NCBI RefSeq assembly: GCF_900104065.1
Contig: NZ_FNLC01000002.1
Span: 478,995-542,994, forward strand
Length of the DNA stretch: 64,000 nucleotides
From: Natronobacterium texcoconense
Lineage (GTDB): Archaea; Halobacteriota; Halobacteria; Halobacteriales; Natrialbaceae
Reading direction: 5' to 3'
Notes under the pieces: generated by a model
What the model was told of the DNA's origin: nothing
The model's input: only the letters and a program-made list of their open reading frames with translations
Databases searched by the model: none
Part shown: positions 37,021 through 45,038 of the stretch, piece by piece
Layout of the letters: every line of letters starts with the position of its first letter
Position numbering within the stretch: position 1 is the stretch's first letter
Made by a program: the position numbers and the translations under genes

Positions 37021-37788
37021 ATGGAACTGACGGAACTCGTCGACCGACTCGACGACGAACTGCGAACCGACGACTACGCTGACCTCGACGCGAGCGCGAA
37101 CGGCCTCCAGGTCGGCCCCGACGAGACGGAGGTCGAACACGTCGCATTCGCCGTCGACGGCGTCGACGCGACGTTCGAACGGGCAATCGATGTCGGTGCC
37201 GACGCCCTCGTCGTCCACCACGGTCTCTCGTGGGGCGGCTTCGACCGCGTCACCGGCCGAACCTACGACCGCCTCGAGCCACTTTTCGAGAACGACCTCG
37301 CGCTGTACGTCTCGCACCTCCCTCTGGACGGCCACCAGGAACTGGGCAACGCCGCGGGCGTCGCCGACGTTCTCGACCTCGAGAACCGGACCCCCTTCGG
37401 CGAACTCGGCCCCGAGTACATCGGCCAGCGTGGGACGGCAGCCGACGCGTACTCGCCAGACGAACTCCGCAAACGCCTCGAGGATTCGCTCGAGACCGGC
37501 GGCCAGCCGGTCCAGTCGCTCGAGTTCGGTCCCGAAGAGATCGACGAGGTCGCGATCGTCACCGGCAGTGGCACCGACTGGCTCGACGAAGCCGTCGACG
37601 CGGGCGCTGACGCGCTGGTAACCGGTGAAGGAAAGGGGAAGGCCTATCACGAGGCTCGAGAGGCCGGTATCCACGTCTTCCTGGCGGGCCACTACGCGAC
37701 GGAGACGTTCGGCGTGCGCTCGCTACAGGAACTGGTCGAGGAGTGGGGGCTCGAGACGAGTTACTTCGACGTTCCGACCGGGTTGTGA
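37021..37788 (+). CDS. Nif3-like dinuclear metal centre protein
   Basis: A 255-residue protein of the Nif3/YbgI family. Metal-binding blocks are ALVVHHGLSWG, HLPLDGHQELGNAAG and LAGHYATETFGVRSL. Members form toroidal hexamers; their reaction is disputed, with GTP cyclohydrolase-like and regulatory roles suggested. It precedes the hairpin array. Confidence 0.88.
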   Translation: MELTELVDRLDDELRTDDYADLDASANGLQVGPDETEVEHVAFAVDGVDATFERAIDVGADALVVHHGLSWGGFDRVTGRTYDRLEPLFENDLALYVSHLPLDGHQELGNAAGVADVLDLENRTPFGELGPEYIGQRGTAADAYSPDELRKRLEDSLETGGQPVQSLEFGPEEIDEVAIVTGSGTDWLDEAVDAGADALVTGEGKGKAYHEAREAGIHVFLAGHYATETFGVRSLQELVEEWGLETSYFDVPTGL

Positions 37789-37810
37789 ACCGCCTCGGGG
37801 TCAAGTGGTT

Positions 37811-37979
37811 CGAGACGCGAAGCGTCTCGTCATCAAGCGAGACCAGAGGTCTCGCAGACATCGCGGAGTCTGGCGGGACGAAGTCCCGCTGACCTCGCGG
37901 GAGCGCAGCTCCCGCTTATCTTTGCTCCGCTCAGTCACGGAAATCTTCGATTTCCGTCCGACCCCGAGGCACTCGCCTC
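37811..37979. repeat. array of six adjacent perfect short hairpins
   Basis: Stem-loops are 37811-37829 (CGAGACGC, loop GAA), 37837-37855 (GCGAGACC, loop AGA), 37873-37889 (GCGGGAC, loop GAA), 37897-37915 (GCGGGAGC, loop GCA), 37937-37957 (ACGGAAATC, loop TTC) and 37966-37979 (GAGGC, loop ACTC). All stems are perfect and most loops are three bases. Arms differ from one hairpin to the next, so selection is on pairing, not on sequence. It may be a structured RNA at the 3' end of the Nif3-like transcript, a terminator cluster, or a palindromic mobile remnant. Confidence 0.65.
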
Positions 37980-38077
37980 TTTATCTGTAGACGGTGCGGC
38001 CGAGACGAACGGGGTGCCGTCCGGACGGTTGGCAGCCAGTGGAGCGAACGGGTTCGGGCCGAGTATGAACTCGGATA

Positions 38078-38140
38078 ATAAACACCAGATCCGGAACAAG
38101 TGTTTATCGTTGAACCATGAAGGTCCACTATATAGGGACC
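38078..38140 (+). promoter_or_regulatory. promoter region of the transducer-opsin operon with two inverted repeats
   Basis: ATAAACAC (38078-38085) and GTGTTTAT (38100-38107) form one inverted repeat. GGTCC (38122-38126) and GGACC (38136-38140) form another, which encloses a TATA-like CTATATA. The operon starts at 38242, about 100 bases downstream, leaving room for a long leader. A regulator acting over the TATA box is likely; the HTH protein at 40610 is a candidate. Confidence 0.4.
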
Positions 38141-38241
38141 GATAGCGGCTGGATTCGGCAATAACAATTATCTGCTTTCATTGTAAGTACCTCGAACAGG
38201 ACTGCCATGATAGGCGTCAAAAACTGTCGGGGGGAGAGCAG

Positions 38242-39882
38242 ATGGGGGTAGAGTCGATCGTACCGGAACGAATCCGTCGTCGGTACAGTGCGAAAATTGC
38301 CGCGGCGCTCGGGTGTGTCGTCCTCGTTACGCTCGCCTTTGGCGTGCTGTTCGGGGTCTACGTCCAGTCGGGATCGGAGGCCGAGGCCGTCGACCGGGCG
38401 ACCGCAGCAGTGACCGGATTGCTGGTCGTCTTCTTCATGAACCTGGGGCTGTTCGGGATCGTGATCGGCGGAAACACCGCTCTCGCGCTTCACCAGCTCG
38501 GTAGCCGCGCCGAGCGGATCGGTGACGGAGAGTTCGACGTCGACCTCGAGACGGGGCGTATTGACGAGGTCGGGCAGCTATACGATTCGGTCGCGGAGAT
38601 GCGTGATTCGCTGGAGACGAACCTCGAGGAACTCGAGGCCGAACAGAAACGTGCTCAGCAGGCCCAGGAGGAGGCCGAACAGCGAGCTGACGAACTCGAG
38701 GAAGAGCGCCAGCGCGTTCAGGAGGCCCGTCGGGAGGTCGAGGAGAAAAACGAGCGCCTGGTCGCGGAGGCCGAACGGTTCTCCGAAGTGATGGACGCCT
38801 GTGCCGACGGCGAACTCGACCGGCGACTCGATCCACAGATCGAGGACGAGGCGCTCGAGGCGATTGCCAGCTCGTTCAACGAGATGCTCGACCGGATCGG
38901 CGAACTCATCGCGGAAGTCCAGACGTCGGCCCGGACCGTCGAGGACGTGGCCACGGACCTGCAGAGTTCGAGTCAGCAGATCCGATCCGCGAGCGAGGAC
39001 GTCGCCGAATCGGTCCAGGAGATCGCCGACGGAGCAGCCGAACAGACGGACGACCTCGACGACGCGGCAAGCGAGGTCAGCGATCTCTCGGCGGCGACCG
39101 AGGAGGTCGCGGCCACGACCACGGAGATCGCAGACCAGTCCGAGGAGGTCGCCGAACTCGCCAACGAAGGCCAGGAGATGGCATCGGAGGCGGCGACGAA
39201 CATCGACTCGCTGGCCGACACTACCGAGATGGTAGTCGAAACGGCCGAAGAACTCGAGCGGGAGACCGAACAGATCGGCGAGATCATCTCGCTGATCGAC
39301 GACATTGCCGACCAGACGAACCTGCTCGCGCTGAACGCCTCGATCGAGGCGGCGACGGCACAGGGAGACGGCGACGGCTTCAACGTGGTCGCAAACGAGA
39401 TCAAGTCCCTCGCGGAGGAGACGATGGACGCCGTCGACGACATCGAGGAGACCCTCGAGTCGATCCGCAAGCGGACGTCGACGACGGCCGAGGAAATCGC
39501 GACGGTCGACGAGGAGATGAAATCCACTGCGACGCTCGTCGACGACCTCGAGACCCGCCAGGAGACGATCTCTCAGGGAATCGACCAGGTCGACGGGAGC
39601 ATCCAGGAGATCACGTCGACGGCCGACGACCAGGCGACCGCTGCCGAGGAACTGGCGACGCTCGTCGACACGGTCGCCGAGGTCTCGACGGAGACGAGTT
39701 CCGAAGCCGAGCAAGCCGCTGCTGCGGCCGAGGAGACGACCGCGACGATCGACGAGGTGTCGGCGACTGCGACCGACCTCGAGGCCGACGCTCAGAACCT
39801 GCGTGAACTGATCGGTTCGTTCACCATAGATCAGCAAGCCACTACTGCGACGTCGTCGGCGACTCCTGCTGGAGGAGACTGA
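38242..39882 (+). CDS. two-TM transducer of HtrII type (methyl-accepting)
   Basis: A 546-residue transducer. TM1 (~19-42) and TM2 (~54-82) are separated by only about a dozen residues, so there is no extracellular ligand domain. HAMP modules follow (GDGEFDVDLETGRIDEVGQLY), then a long coiled coil and the CheA/CheW-binding hairpin tip at ~353-396 (IADQTNLLALNASIEAA). From TM2 through HAMP it lines up with Natronomonas HtrII without gaps (MNLGL against INLGL). Asn67 corresponds to HtrII Asn74, which hydrogen-bonds its rhodopsin partner. HtrII Glu43 and Ser62 are not kept. It should relay signals from the adjacent opsin-like protein to CheA. Confidence 0.9.
   Translation: MGVESIVPERIRRRYSAKIAAALGCVVLVTLAFGVLFGVYVQSGSEAEAVDRATAAVTGLLVVFFMNLGLFGIVIGGNTALALHQLGSRAERIGDGEFDVDLETGRIDEVGQLYDSVAEMRDSLETNLEELEAEQKRAQQAQEEAEQRADELEEERQRVQEARREVEEKNERLVAEAERFSEVMDACADGELDRRLDPQIEDEALEAIASSFNEMLDRIGELIAEVQTSARTVEDVATDLQSSSQQIRSASEDVAESVQEIADGAAEQTDDLDDAASEVSDLSAATEEVAATTTEIADQSEEVAELANEGQEMASEAATNIDSLADTTEMVVETAEELERETEQIGEIISLIDDIADQTNLLALNASIEAATAQGDGDGFNVVANEIKSLAEETMDAVDDIEETLESIRKRTSTTAEEIATVDEEMKSTATLVDDLETRQETISQGIDQVDGSIQEITSTADDQATAAEELATLVDTVAEVSTETSSEAEQAAAAAEETTATIDEVSATATDLEADAQNLRELIGSFTIDQQATTATSSATPAGGD
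39871..39876 (+). promoter_or_regulatory. ribosome binding site GGAGGA for the opsin gene
   Basis: The site lies inside the last codons of the transducer gene, 8 bases before the GTG at 39885. The two genes are 2 bases apart, so translation is probably coupled. Confidence 0.55.
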
Positions 39883-39884
39883 GC

Positions 39885-40613
39885 GTGTTCGCTCCGTCTA
39901 CCGTCTACCTGTGGGCAGCGGCCGGTCTCGGCGTGGCTACGCTCGCGTTTCTGGTCGTTGCCCGCCGTCTTCCGGACACCAGCCGTCAGTTCGGCTACGC
40001 TGCCGTCGGCGCCGTTGCCGTAATGACGGCCTCGAACGTGGTGATGGCCGGTCTCGAGGCGGGCGGATACGGGACCGATTTCGTCAGGTTCGTCGGGTAC
40101 ACGGGGCTTTGGACCGTTATCTGCTCCGTCATCGTGGCCGTCGCCGGCGTCGATCGCCGGCTGACGGGTGCGCTGTTTGCGATCGTCCTGTCCCGGCTCT
40201 GGATAACCTACGGGAGCTGGCAGGTCGAGGGAACGCTCGGTGCAGTGCTCGCGCTCGTCCCGTTTGCACTGCTGCTGATCGGGATCTACCTGCTGTTCGG
40301 GCCGTTCATGCGTGCGGTCTCGACCGTCGAAGAGGAACGGCGTCTGCTCTACACGAAACTGCGGAACCTGGTCGTTCTCGGCTGGATCGCGCTGGTCCTC
40401 ACCGGCATTCTGTCGGAATCGATGGATCTCACCACCGATTTCGTCGGCCAGTTCGCGTCGATCTACGTCGAAGTCGTACTCGTGATCGGCTTCGCTGGCA
40501 TCGTCGTCCGGAGCGGCCACGCACTCGAGAAGACCGCCGCATCGACGTCGCTCAACCCGTTCGAGGACGACAGAACGGGCGACCCGCGACCGGAGTCGGT
40601 CGCCGCCGACTAG
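39885..40613 (+). CDS. sensory rhodopsin II-like seven-helix protein without retinal lysine
   Basis: A 242-residue seven-span protein. It can be aligned by eye with N. pharaonis SRII along its length: YLWAAAGLGVATLAF, NVVMAG, helix C VRFVGYTGLW, helix F LYTKLRNLVVLGW, helix G ASIYVEVVLVIGF. The retinal Lys205 position is Val200, counterion Asp75 is Gly71, Asp201 is Glu196, and pocket residues Tyr174, Pro175, Trp178 and Thr204 are Leu170, Val171, Gly174 and Leu199. Arg68 is kept. Transducer-contact residues Thr189 and Tyr199 are kept as Thr184 and Tyr194. The only lysines (158, 216) are outside the membrane core. Retinal cannot bind covalently. It probably serves as a non-photic input subunit for the transducer. 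Confidence 0.88.
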   Translation: MFAPSTVYLWAAAGLGVATLAFLVVARRLPDTSRQFGYAAVGAVAVMTASNVVMAGLEAGGYGTDFVRFVGYTGLWTVICSVIVAVAGVDRRLTGALFAIVLSRLWITYGSWQVEGTLGAVLALVPFALLLIGIYLLFGPFMRAVSTVEEERRLLYTKLRNLVVLGWIALVLTGILSESMDLTTDFVGQFASIYVEVVLVIGFAGIVVRSGHALEKTAASTSLNPFEDDRTGDPRPESVAAD

Positions 40614-41416
40614 CCGTCGTCCATCGACTCGAGCGCGTCGACCGTGAGTGACTCGCTGTCCTCCCAGTATTCGTCGAACCGATCGTTCGCCCACGATCGA
40701 ACCGTCGGATCGTCGATCTCGATCGACGCCCGCAAGACGCCGTGGTCGTCGCGAACGAGCAGATAGACCACGTCGTCGACGATCATGACTGCGAGCGGAA
40801 CGTCGTCGCGCCCGACTCGGACAGCCGTCTCGTCCGCGGCGAGCAGATCACGCAACTGGCGTCGCAACGCCGAGTCGTCGGTGAGCGCCTCGATCGCGTA
40901 CCGAGAGAAGACGCCCCGGAAGGTCACCTCCCCTGCTGTCGTCCGTTCCCGAACGACCTGCAGGGTCTGTTCGTTGAACGCGTGTGAGAACGCCCGGACC
41001 TCGTCGGCGTCCTCGAGTAACGCGAGCAATCGCTGTACTGGCGCGTTCGGCCGCGTCTGACTGGGTTTTGTGATCGTCGCGTCCGCCAGGTGACGGAGGT
41101 CGAATGCCAGCCCTCGAGTCGGAAGGTAGTCGACGACGTCCCGTAGTTTTCCCTCCGTTTCGAGTATCGTCCGGAGATCGGTAACCCCCTCTGCGACGAG
41201 TCGTCCCGTCGCCGTCGCCCTGTACCGACTTCCGTCGCGGGTGATCCACGATCGCTCGTCGAAGTCCCCGAGAATCCGTCCGAGCGTCGCCTGAGATGCA
41301 CCGGTTTCGTGGGCCAGTTCCGAGCGAGTGTACTCGTCCTCGGCGAGCAACTCGAGGACGTCGACACGGTTCGCCGAGAGCGCGAGGAACTCGATCTCCT
41401 CGAGTGGTGATGCCAT
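40610..41416 (-). CDS. HTH transcriptional regulator convergent with the opsin gene
   Basis: A 268-residue protein. A winged HTH occupies residues ~10-75 (DVLELLAEDEYTRSELAHETGASQATLGRILGDFDERSWITRDG). The C-terminal ~190 residues form a ligand or dimer domain of the kind seen in many haloarchaeal TrmB-like regulators (FSRYAIEALTDDSALRRQLRDLL, VPLAVMIVDDVVYLLVRDDHG). Its last 4 bases overlap the end of the opsin gene. A palindrome with flanking repeats lies just upstream (41454-41478), suggesting autoregulation and perhaps control of the neighbouring operon. Confidence 0.8.
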   Translation of the reverse strand: MASPLEEIEFLALSANRVDVLELLAEDEYTRSELAHETGASQATLGRILGDFDERSWITRDGSRYRATATGRLVAEGVTDLRTILETEGKLRDVVDYLPTRGLAFDLRHLADATITKPSQTRPNAPVQRLLALLEDADEVRAFSHAFNEQTLQVVRERTTAGEVTFRGVFSRYAIEALTDDSALRRQLRDLLAADETAVRVGRDDVPLAVMIVDDVVYLLVRDDHGVLRASIEIDDPTVRSWANDRFDEYWEDSESLTVDALESMDDG

Positions 41417-41453
41417 ACGTCCGTTCGTACTCGTTTCGGTAAATCGTTTTCGC

Positions 41454-41478
41454 AGTGTGAAATTATTTCATAGTGTGA
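41454..41478. promoter_or_regulatory. operator-like palindrome upstream of the opsin-linked regulator
   Basis: TGAAATTATTTCA (41458-41470) is a perfect 13-bp palindrome. It overlaps the first of two direct repeats AGTGTGA at 41454-41460 and 41472-41478. It lies 38 bases upstream of the regulator's start codon, where the archaeal TATA/BRE would be, so binding here would block transcription. Confidence 0.5.
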
Positions 41479-41621
41479 GCGAAGAACACGTCGCTACGCG
41501 TTTTCTTGCCGTGAAATGTTTTCTGAATTAATATATGGTGGTTCCTCCCCTACGAAGTATCGATGACTGCCACGCTACCCGTCCCGGTCGCGTTCCGTCC
41601 GGGATGTCGTCCTCTGGATAA

Positions 41622-41629
41622 GGAGGTGA
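41622..41629 (+). promoter_or_regulatory. full-length ribosome binding site GGAGGTGA
   Basis: A perfect SD for haloarchaeal 16S rRNA, 7 bases before GTG 41637 and 10 before ATG 41640. It supports this start for the DMT-transporter gene and implies a leadered transcript. Confidence 0.55.
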
Positions 41630-41636
41630 TTCTCGA

Positions 41637-42614
41637 GTGATGGACCGCCGCTCCGCGATCTTTTTCGCCCTCTCGAGTCTCTTCTTCGGTGGGACGTTCG
41701 TCGCGGCGAAGGCCGGACTCGAGTACTTCCCGCCGTTGCTGTTCGTTGCGCTGCGGTTCGACGTCGCGGCGGTACTCCTGCTCGGGTACGTCCTCGTTAC
41801 GTCCTCCAGGGCGGAACTGCTCCCGACGACGCGTGGCGATCTCCTGGGAATCGCCGCGACCGGTATCCTCGTGATCGGACTGGCGAATGCCCTCCTGTTC
41901 GTCGGCCAGCAGTACGCCACGAGCGCGGTCGGAGCGATCGTCTTCAGTCTCAACCCGATCCTGACGCCGGTGTTTGCGGCCGTGTTGCTCTCGAACGAAC
42001 GCGTTTCGGCCCGCGGCGCCGTCGGAATGGGACTCGGACTCGTCGGCGTCGCGTTCGTCGTCAGCCCCGATCCCGCGGCACTGTTCGCCGGCGACGCTCT
42101 CGGCAGGGCAATCCTGTTCGCGGGCGCGGTCAGCGCGGCCGTCGGTGCCGTCTTCATCCGCCGTGCCCAACCGACTCTCTCGAGTACGGTCAGGATCGCG
42201 TGGGGACTCCCCCTCGCGGCCGCCCTCTCTCACGGCCTCTCGTGGTCCGCTGGTGAGTCGTTCGGATCGATCGTCTGGACGCTCGAGGCGCTCGTCGCGC
42301 TGGCGTACGTCAGCGTCTTCGCTGGCGTGTTCGCGTACATCGCCTACTTCGCCTTGCTCGACGAGACCGGTCCGATCCGTGCGAATCTCGTCTTCTACGT
42401 CGTCCCCGCCGTCTCGACGGTCGGTGGCTGGGCGCTTCTCGGGGAGTCGATCGCGCCGCTGGCGATTCTGGGCTTCCTGACCATCTTCGCCGGGTTCGCC
42501 GTTCTGGGAAGCGAGTCGATCGACGTCCGCTCGCTGGCGCCGACGTCCGTCCACCGCTCGAGCGACGGATCGACGGCAGTCGCCGACGAACCCCGTGGAT
42601 ACCGCTCGGACTGA
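41637..42614 (+). CDS. EamA/DMT-superfamily transporter
   Basis: A 325-residue protein with ten membrane spans in two EamA repeats. The first repeat includes FGGTFVAAKAGLEYFPPLLFVALRF; the second includes VALAYVSVFAGVFAYIAYFALLDETGP and YVVPAVSTVGGWALLGE. It probably exports metabolites. The real start may be the ATG one codon after the GTG. Confidence 0.85.
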   Translation: MMDRRSAIFFALSSLFFGGTFVAAKAGLEYFPPLLFVALRFDVAAVLLLGYVLVTSSRAELLPTTRGDLLGIAATGILVIGLANALLFVGQQYATSAVGAIVFSLNPILTPVFAAVLLSNERVSARGAVGMGLGLVGVAFVVSPDPAALFAGDALGRAILFAGAVSAAVGAVFIRRAQPTLSSTVRIAWGLPLAAALSHGLSWSAGESFGSIVWTLEALVALAYVSVFAGVFAYIAYFALLDETGPIRANLVFYVVPAVSTVGGWALLGESIAPLAILGFLTIFAGFAVLGSESIDVRSLAPTSVHRSSDGSTAVADEPRGYRSD

Positions 42615-42753
42615 TCGGCCGATCCGGAGAGGTTCGTTGAGGATCGGCGCTCCCTCGAATTGTCGGATTAAAATATATGATGGAACTTCGATATCTGATC
42701 GAAGTGCGACGGCGACGGCTCGTCGGTGCGACCTGGCGGCCGGGGAAACGACC

Positions 42754-43386
42754 TTACTCCGTCCGACAGTCACAGCCACCCTGCTCGAGGAGATCTCTAC
42801 TCGTATACTGGGTCTTGCACTCCTCACAGGTGATCGTGACGTTGACGACGACGTTGAACTCGCCGACGTCGAGGACGTCGCTGCGTGCGAGTTGGGCGAT
42901 CGTATCCTCGGTGACTGCAGCGGTCCGGTTCCGGAGCGCGCCGAGTTTGTCCCTGCTTCGCTCGAGTCGTTCCTCGTCGCTGGGCGTCTCGAGTTCGGCC
43001 TCGAGGCAGTCTGTGAGATGGTTGTAGACGCTCTGGTGGGAGACGAAGTCGCTCTCGACGTCCTCGACGGGGACGCCCTCGCGCTCGAGTTCCTTGCGCG
43101 TCTGGACGCGCGTCCCGCTGCTGACGTCGTCGTCGGTCAGCAGCCGGTAGGTGTTCTCGACCTCGCCGTCTTTATACTGCAGTCCGGCGTCGTCGAGCGC
43201 CGCCGCGAGAACCTGCTGGTTTACGTGTTCCGCGAGCTCTCGAGTGCTGTAGCGCTCGTCGGTTCTGTCGGTCCAGTACCGGACGAGTTCGTCGTCCAGT
43301 TTCGAGAGGCCGTGCTGATGGGCGATCCGACCGACCTTGCAGCCACACGTTGCACTTCTCCCTTCCTCGCTGGTTCGTTCACTCAC
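42754..43386 (-). CDS. rdfA: RdfA-family (rod-determining factor) protein
   Basis: A 210-residue protein matching the haloarchaeal RdfA family. It begins with CGCKVGRIAHQHGLSKLDDELVRYW, has a central helical region with VENTYRLLTDDDVSSGTRVQTRKELEREG, and ends with a Cys-rich CEECKTQYTSRDLLEQGGCDC that could bind zinc. RdfA was described in Haloferax as needed for rod-shaped cells. Many haloarchaea have several paralogues, so the role of this copy is not certain. Confidence 0.8.
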   Translation of the reverse strand: MSERTSEEGRSATCGCKVGRIAHQHGLSKLDDELVRYWTDRTDERYSTRELAEHVNQQVLAAALDDAGLQYKDGEVENTYRLLTDDDVSSGTRVQTRKELEREGVPVEDVESDFVSHQSVYNHLTDCLEAELETPSDEERLERSRDKLGALRNRTAAVTEDTIAQLARSDVLDVGEFNVVVNVTITCEECKTQYTSRDLLEQGGCDCRTE

Positions 43387-43571
43387 GATAGGCGTGTCGG
43401 CACCTCTCGTAAAAAAGCGTTCGGGGTTTACAGTGATACGCTCGTAATGCGTTGGCTGTCGAACGTGACGTGAACGCGCTACGGATTATATCCTAATTCT
43501 GTTAGGTCCTGGAATATGCCACAGAGAGCATAATTACCGAGGGCGGTCGAACTGCCACGAGGGGGAGCCGA

Positions 43572-44921
43572 TCAGTCGGCCGACTCGATCACGATCACGC
43601 GAAGGTCGTTCACGTTGGTTCCCGTCGGCCCAGTCCGGACGACCGCGTTCGCGTCCTCGAGAACGGACGATGCGTCGTGTCGCTCGAGGGCGTTTCGACC
43701 GTCTGTTTCGGGAATCGTCGTCGCGTCAGCGATGGCACCTGCGATATCGGTCGCCCCGTCGATCCCGTCCGTATCGACCGCAGAGACGGCGATATCCTCG
43801 TCCTCGAGTGCCAGCGCACCGCCGAGGACGAACTCCTGATTCGGCCCACCGCGACCGTACTGGTTGCCAAGCGTCACGGTCGTCTCGCCACCCGACAGCA
43901 GGACGGCCGGCGGCTCGACCGGGGCCCCGTGCTCGCGACACTCCTCGGCGATCGCGACGTGGGTGAGTGCGGCCTCCCGTGACTCTCCGCGAACTCGCGA
44001 GGACAGGAGCAGCGGCTCGTATCCTCGCTCTGTCGCAGCCTCGCTCGCGGCCTCGAGCGCCGTTCGACTGTTGCCGACGACGTGGACGTGCGTTCGTCCG
44101 TCGGCGAAGACCGAATCATCGGCGGGCGGCGTCTCCGGCCGGTCGCCCTCGACGCCCTCTTCCAAGAACTCGCGAACCGAGTCGGGAACCGCAAGGTCGT
44201 ACCGCTCGACGACCTCGAGCGCGTCGGCGAACGACGACGGGTCCGGCACAGTCGGCCCGCTGGCGATCACGCTCGGGTCGTCACCGACAACGTCGCTCAG
44301 GGCGACCGTCGCGACCGTCGCCGGCGCAGCGGTACGCGCGAGTCGGCCGCCCTTGATCGCCGAACAGTGTTTTCGGACGGCGTTTATCTCGTCGATCGAC
44401 GCGCCACAGGCCAGCAGTTCCTCGGTCACCGTCTGCAGCGCCGAAATCGTCAACGGGTCTGCAGGGGCGGCGAGCAACGCGCTGCCGCCACCGGTGAGAG
44501 CGGCGAGGACGAGGTCGCCTTCGTCCGCTTCGCGAGCGTGCTTGAGCACCTCTCGCGCGTTTCGAACGCCCTCCTCGCTCGGAACCGGATGATCGCCGGC
44601 GAGCACGTCGACGACCGTCGTCTCGACGGGGTCGTCCGTGACGACGGCGCCGTCGGTCAGGTACTCTCCGAGGACGTCCTCGAGTGCGGCCGCGAACTGG
44701 CTCGCGGCGTTGCCGGCACCGACGAGGACGACGTCGTCGTAGGACTGGAGGTCGTACTCAGTGTCCCGGATCGAGAGCGTCCCGTCCCGCAGCGAGACCG
44801 TCTCCTCGACACGGGCTTCGGGACGTGCTGCCTCGATTCCGGCGAGCAGACACTCGAGTGCGACCTCCTTCGGCCGCGTGTCGGCGACGGCGTCCCGACG
44901 GTGACACCTGATCTCGACCAT
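43572..44921 (-). CDS. glycerate 2-kinase (MOFRL/DUF4147 family)
   Basis: A 449-residue kinase. Blocks are VVLVGAGNAASQFAAALEDVL, VLAALTGGGSALLAAP (phosphate loop), INAVRKHCSAIKGGRLA and the C-terminal MOFRL region LSGGETTVTLGNQYGRGGPNQEFVLG. It phosphorylates D-glycerate to 2-phosphoglycerate, feeding lower glycolysis. Divergent from an IclR regulator, it probably belongs to the sugar-acid breakdown genes downstream. Confidence 0.88.
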   Translation of the reverse strand: MVEIRCHRRDAVADTRPKEVALECLLAGIEAARPEARVEETVSLRDGTLSIRDTEYDLQSYDDVVLVGAGNAASQFAAALEDVLGEYLTDGAVVTDDPVETTVVDVLAGDHPVPSEEGVRNAREVLKHAREADEGDLVLAALTGGGSALLAAPADPLTISALQTVTEELLACGASIDEINAVRKHCSAIKGGRLARTAAPATVATVALSDVVGDDPSVIASGPTVPDPSSFADALEVVERYDLAVPDSVREFLEEGVEGDRPETPPADDSVFADGRTHVHVVGNSRTALEAASEAATERGYEPLLLSSRVRGESREAALTHVAIAEECREHGAPVEPPAVLLSGGETTVTLGNQYGRGGPNQEFVLGGALALEDEDIAVSAVDTDGIDGATDIAGAIADATTIPETDGRNALERHDASSVLEDANAVVRTGPTGTNVNDLRVIVIESAD

Positions 44922-45038
44922 ATGCTGGCATCGGCGAGTGAGGGTATGTATCTACCGCGACGTGGTCGACAGTCGGCTCTCGGAAAGTCTTCCGAAGTAA
45001 CCGAAACGCTTCTGTGTGTTCCCACTCCTCTCGAATCT

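Larger units (their letters stand above)
37789..38241. other. 453-base gene-free region: hairpin array and transducer promoter
   Basis: I see no credible gene. The first part is filled with six short stem-loops (37811-37979); the second, AT-richer part has two inverted repeats and a TATA-like CTATATA (38128-38134) before the transducer start at 38242. Confidence 0.7.

Noticed and set aside
37811-37979. CRISPR-like array
   Set aside because: The hairpins differ from each other in sequence and spacing; there are no direct repeats or cas genes.
37625-37990. 121-codon frame running through the hairpin array
   Set aside because: It starts inside the Nif3-like gene, is very basic and has no motif; the perfect stems explain the sequence better than coding.
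44082-45038. In-frame extension upstream of the first IclR regulator
   Set aside because: It is antisense to the glycerate kinase gene; the IclR N-terminus begins at 45039.
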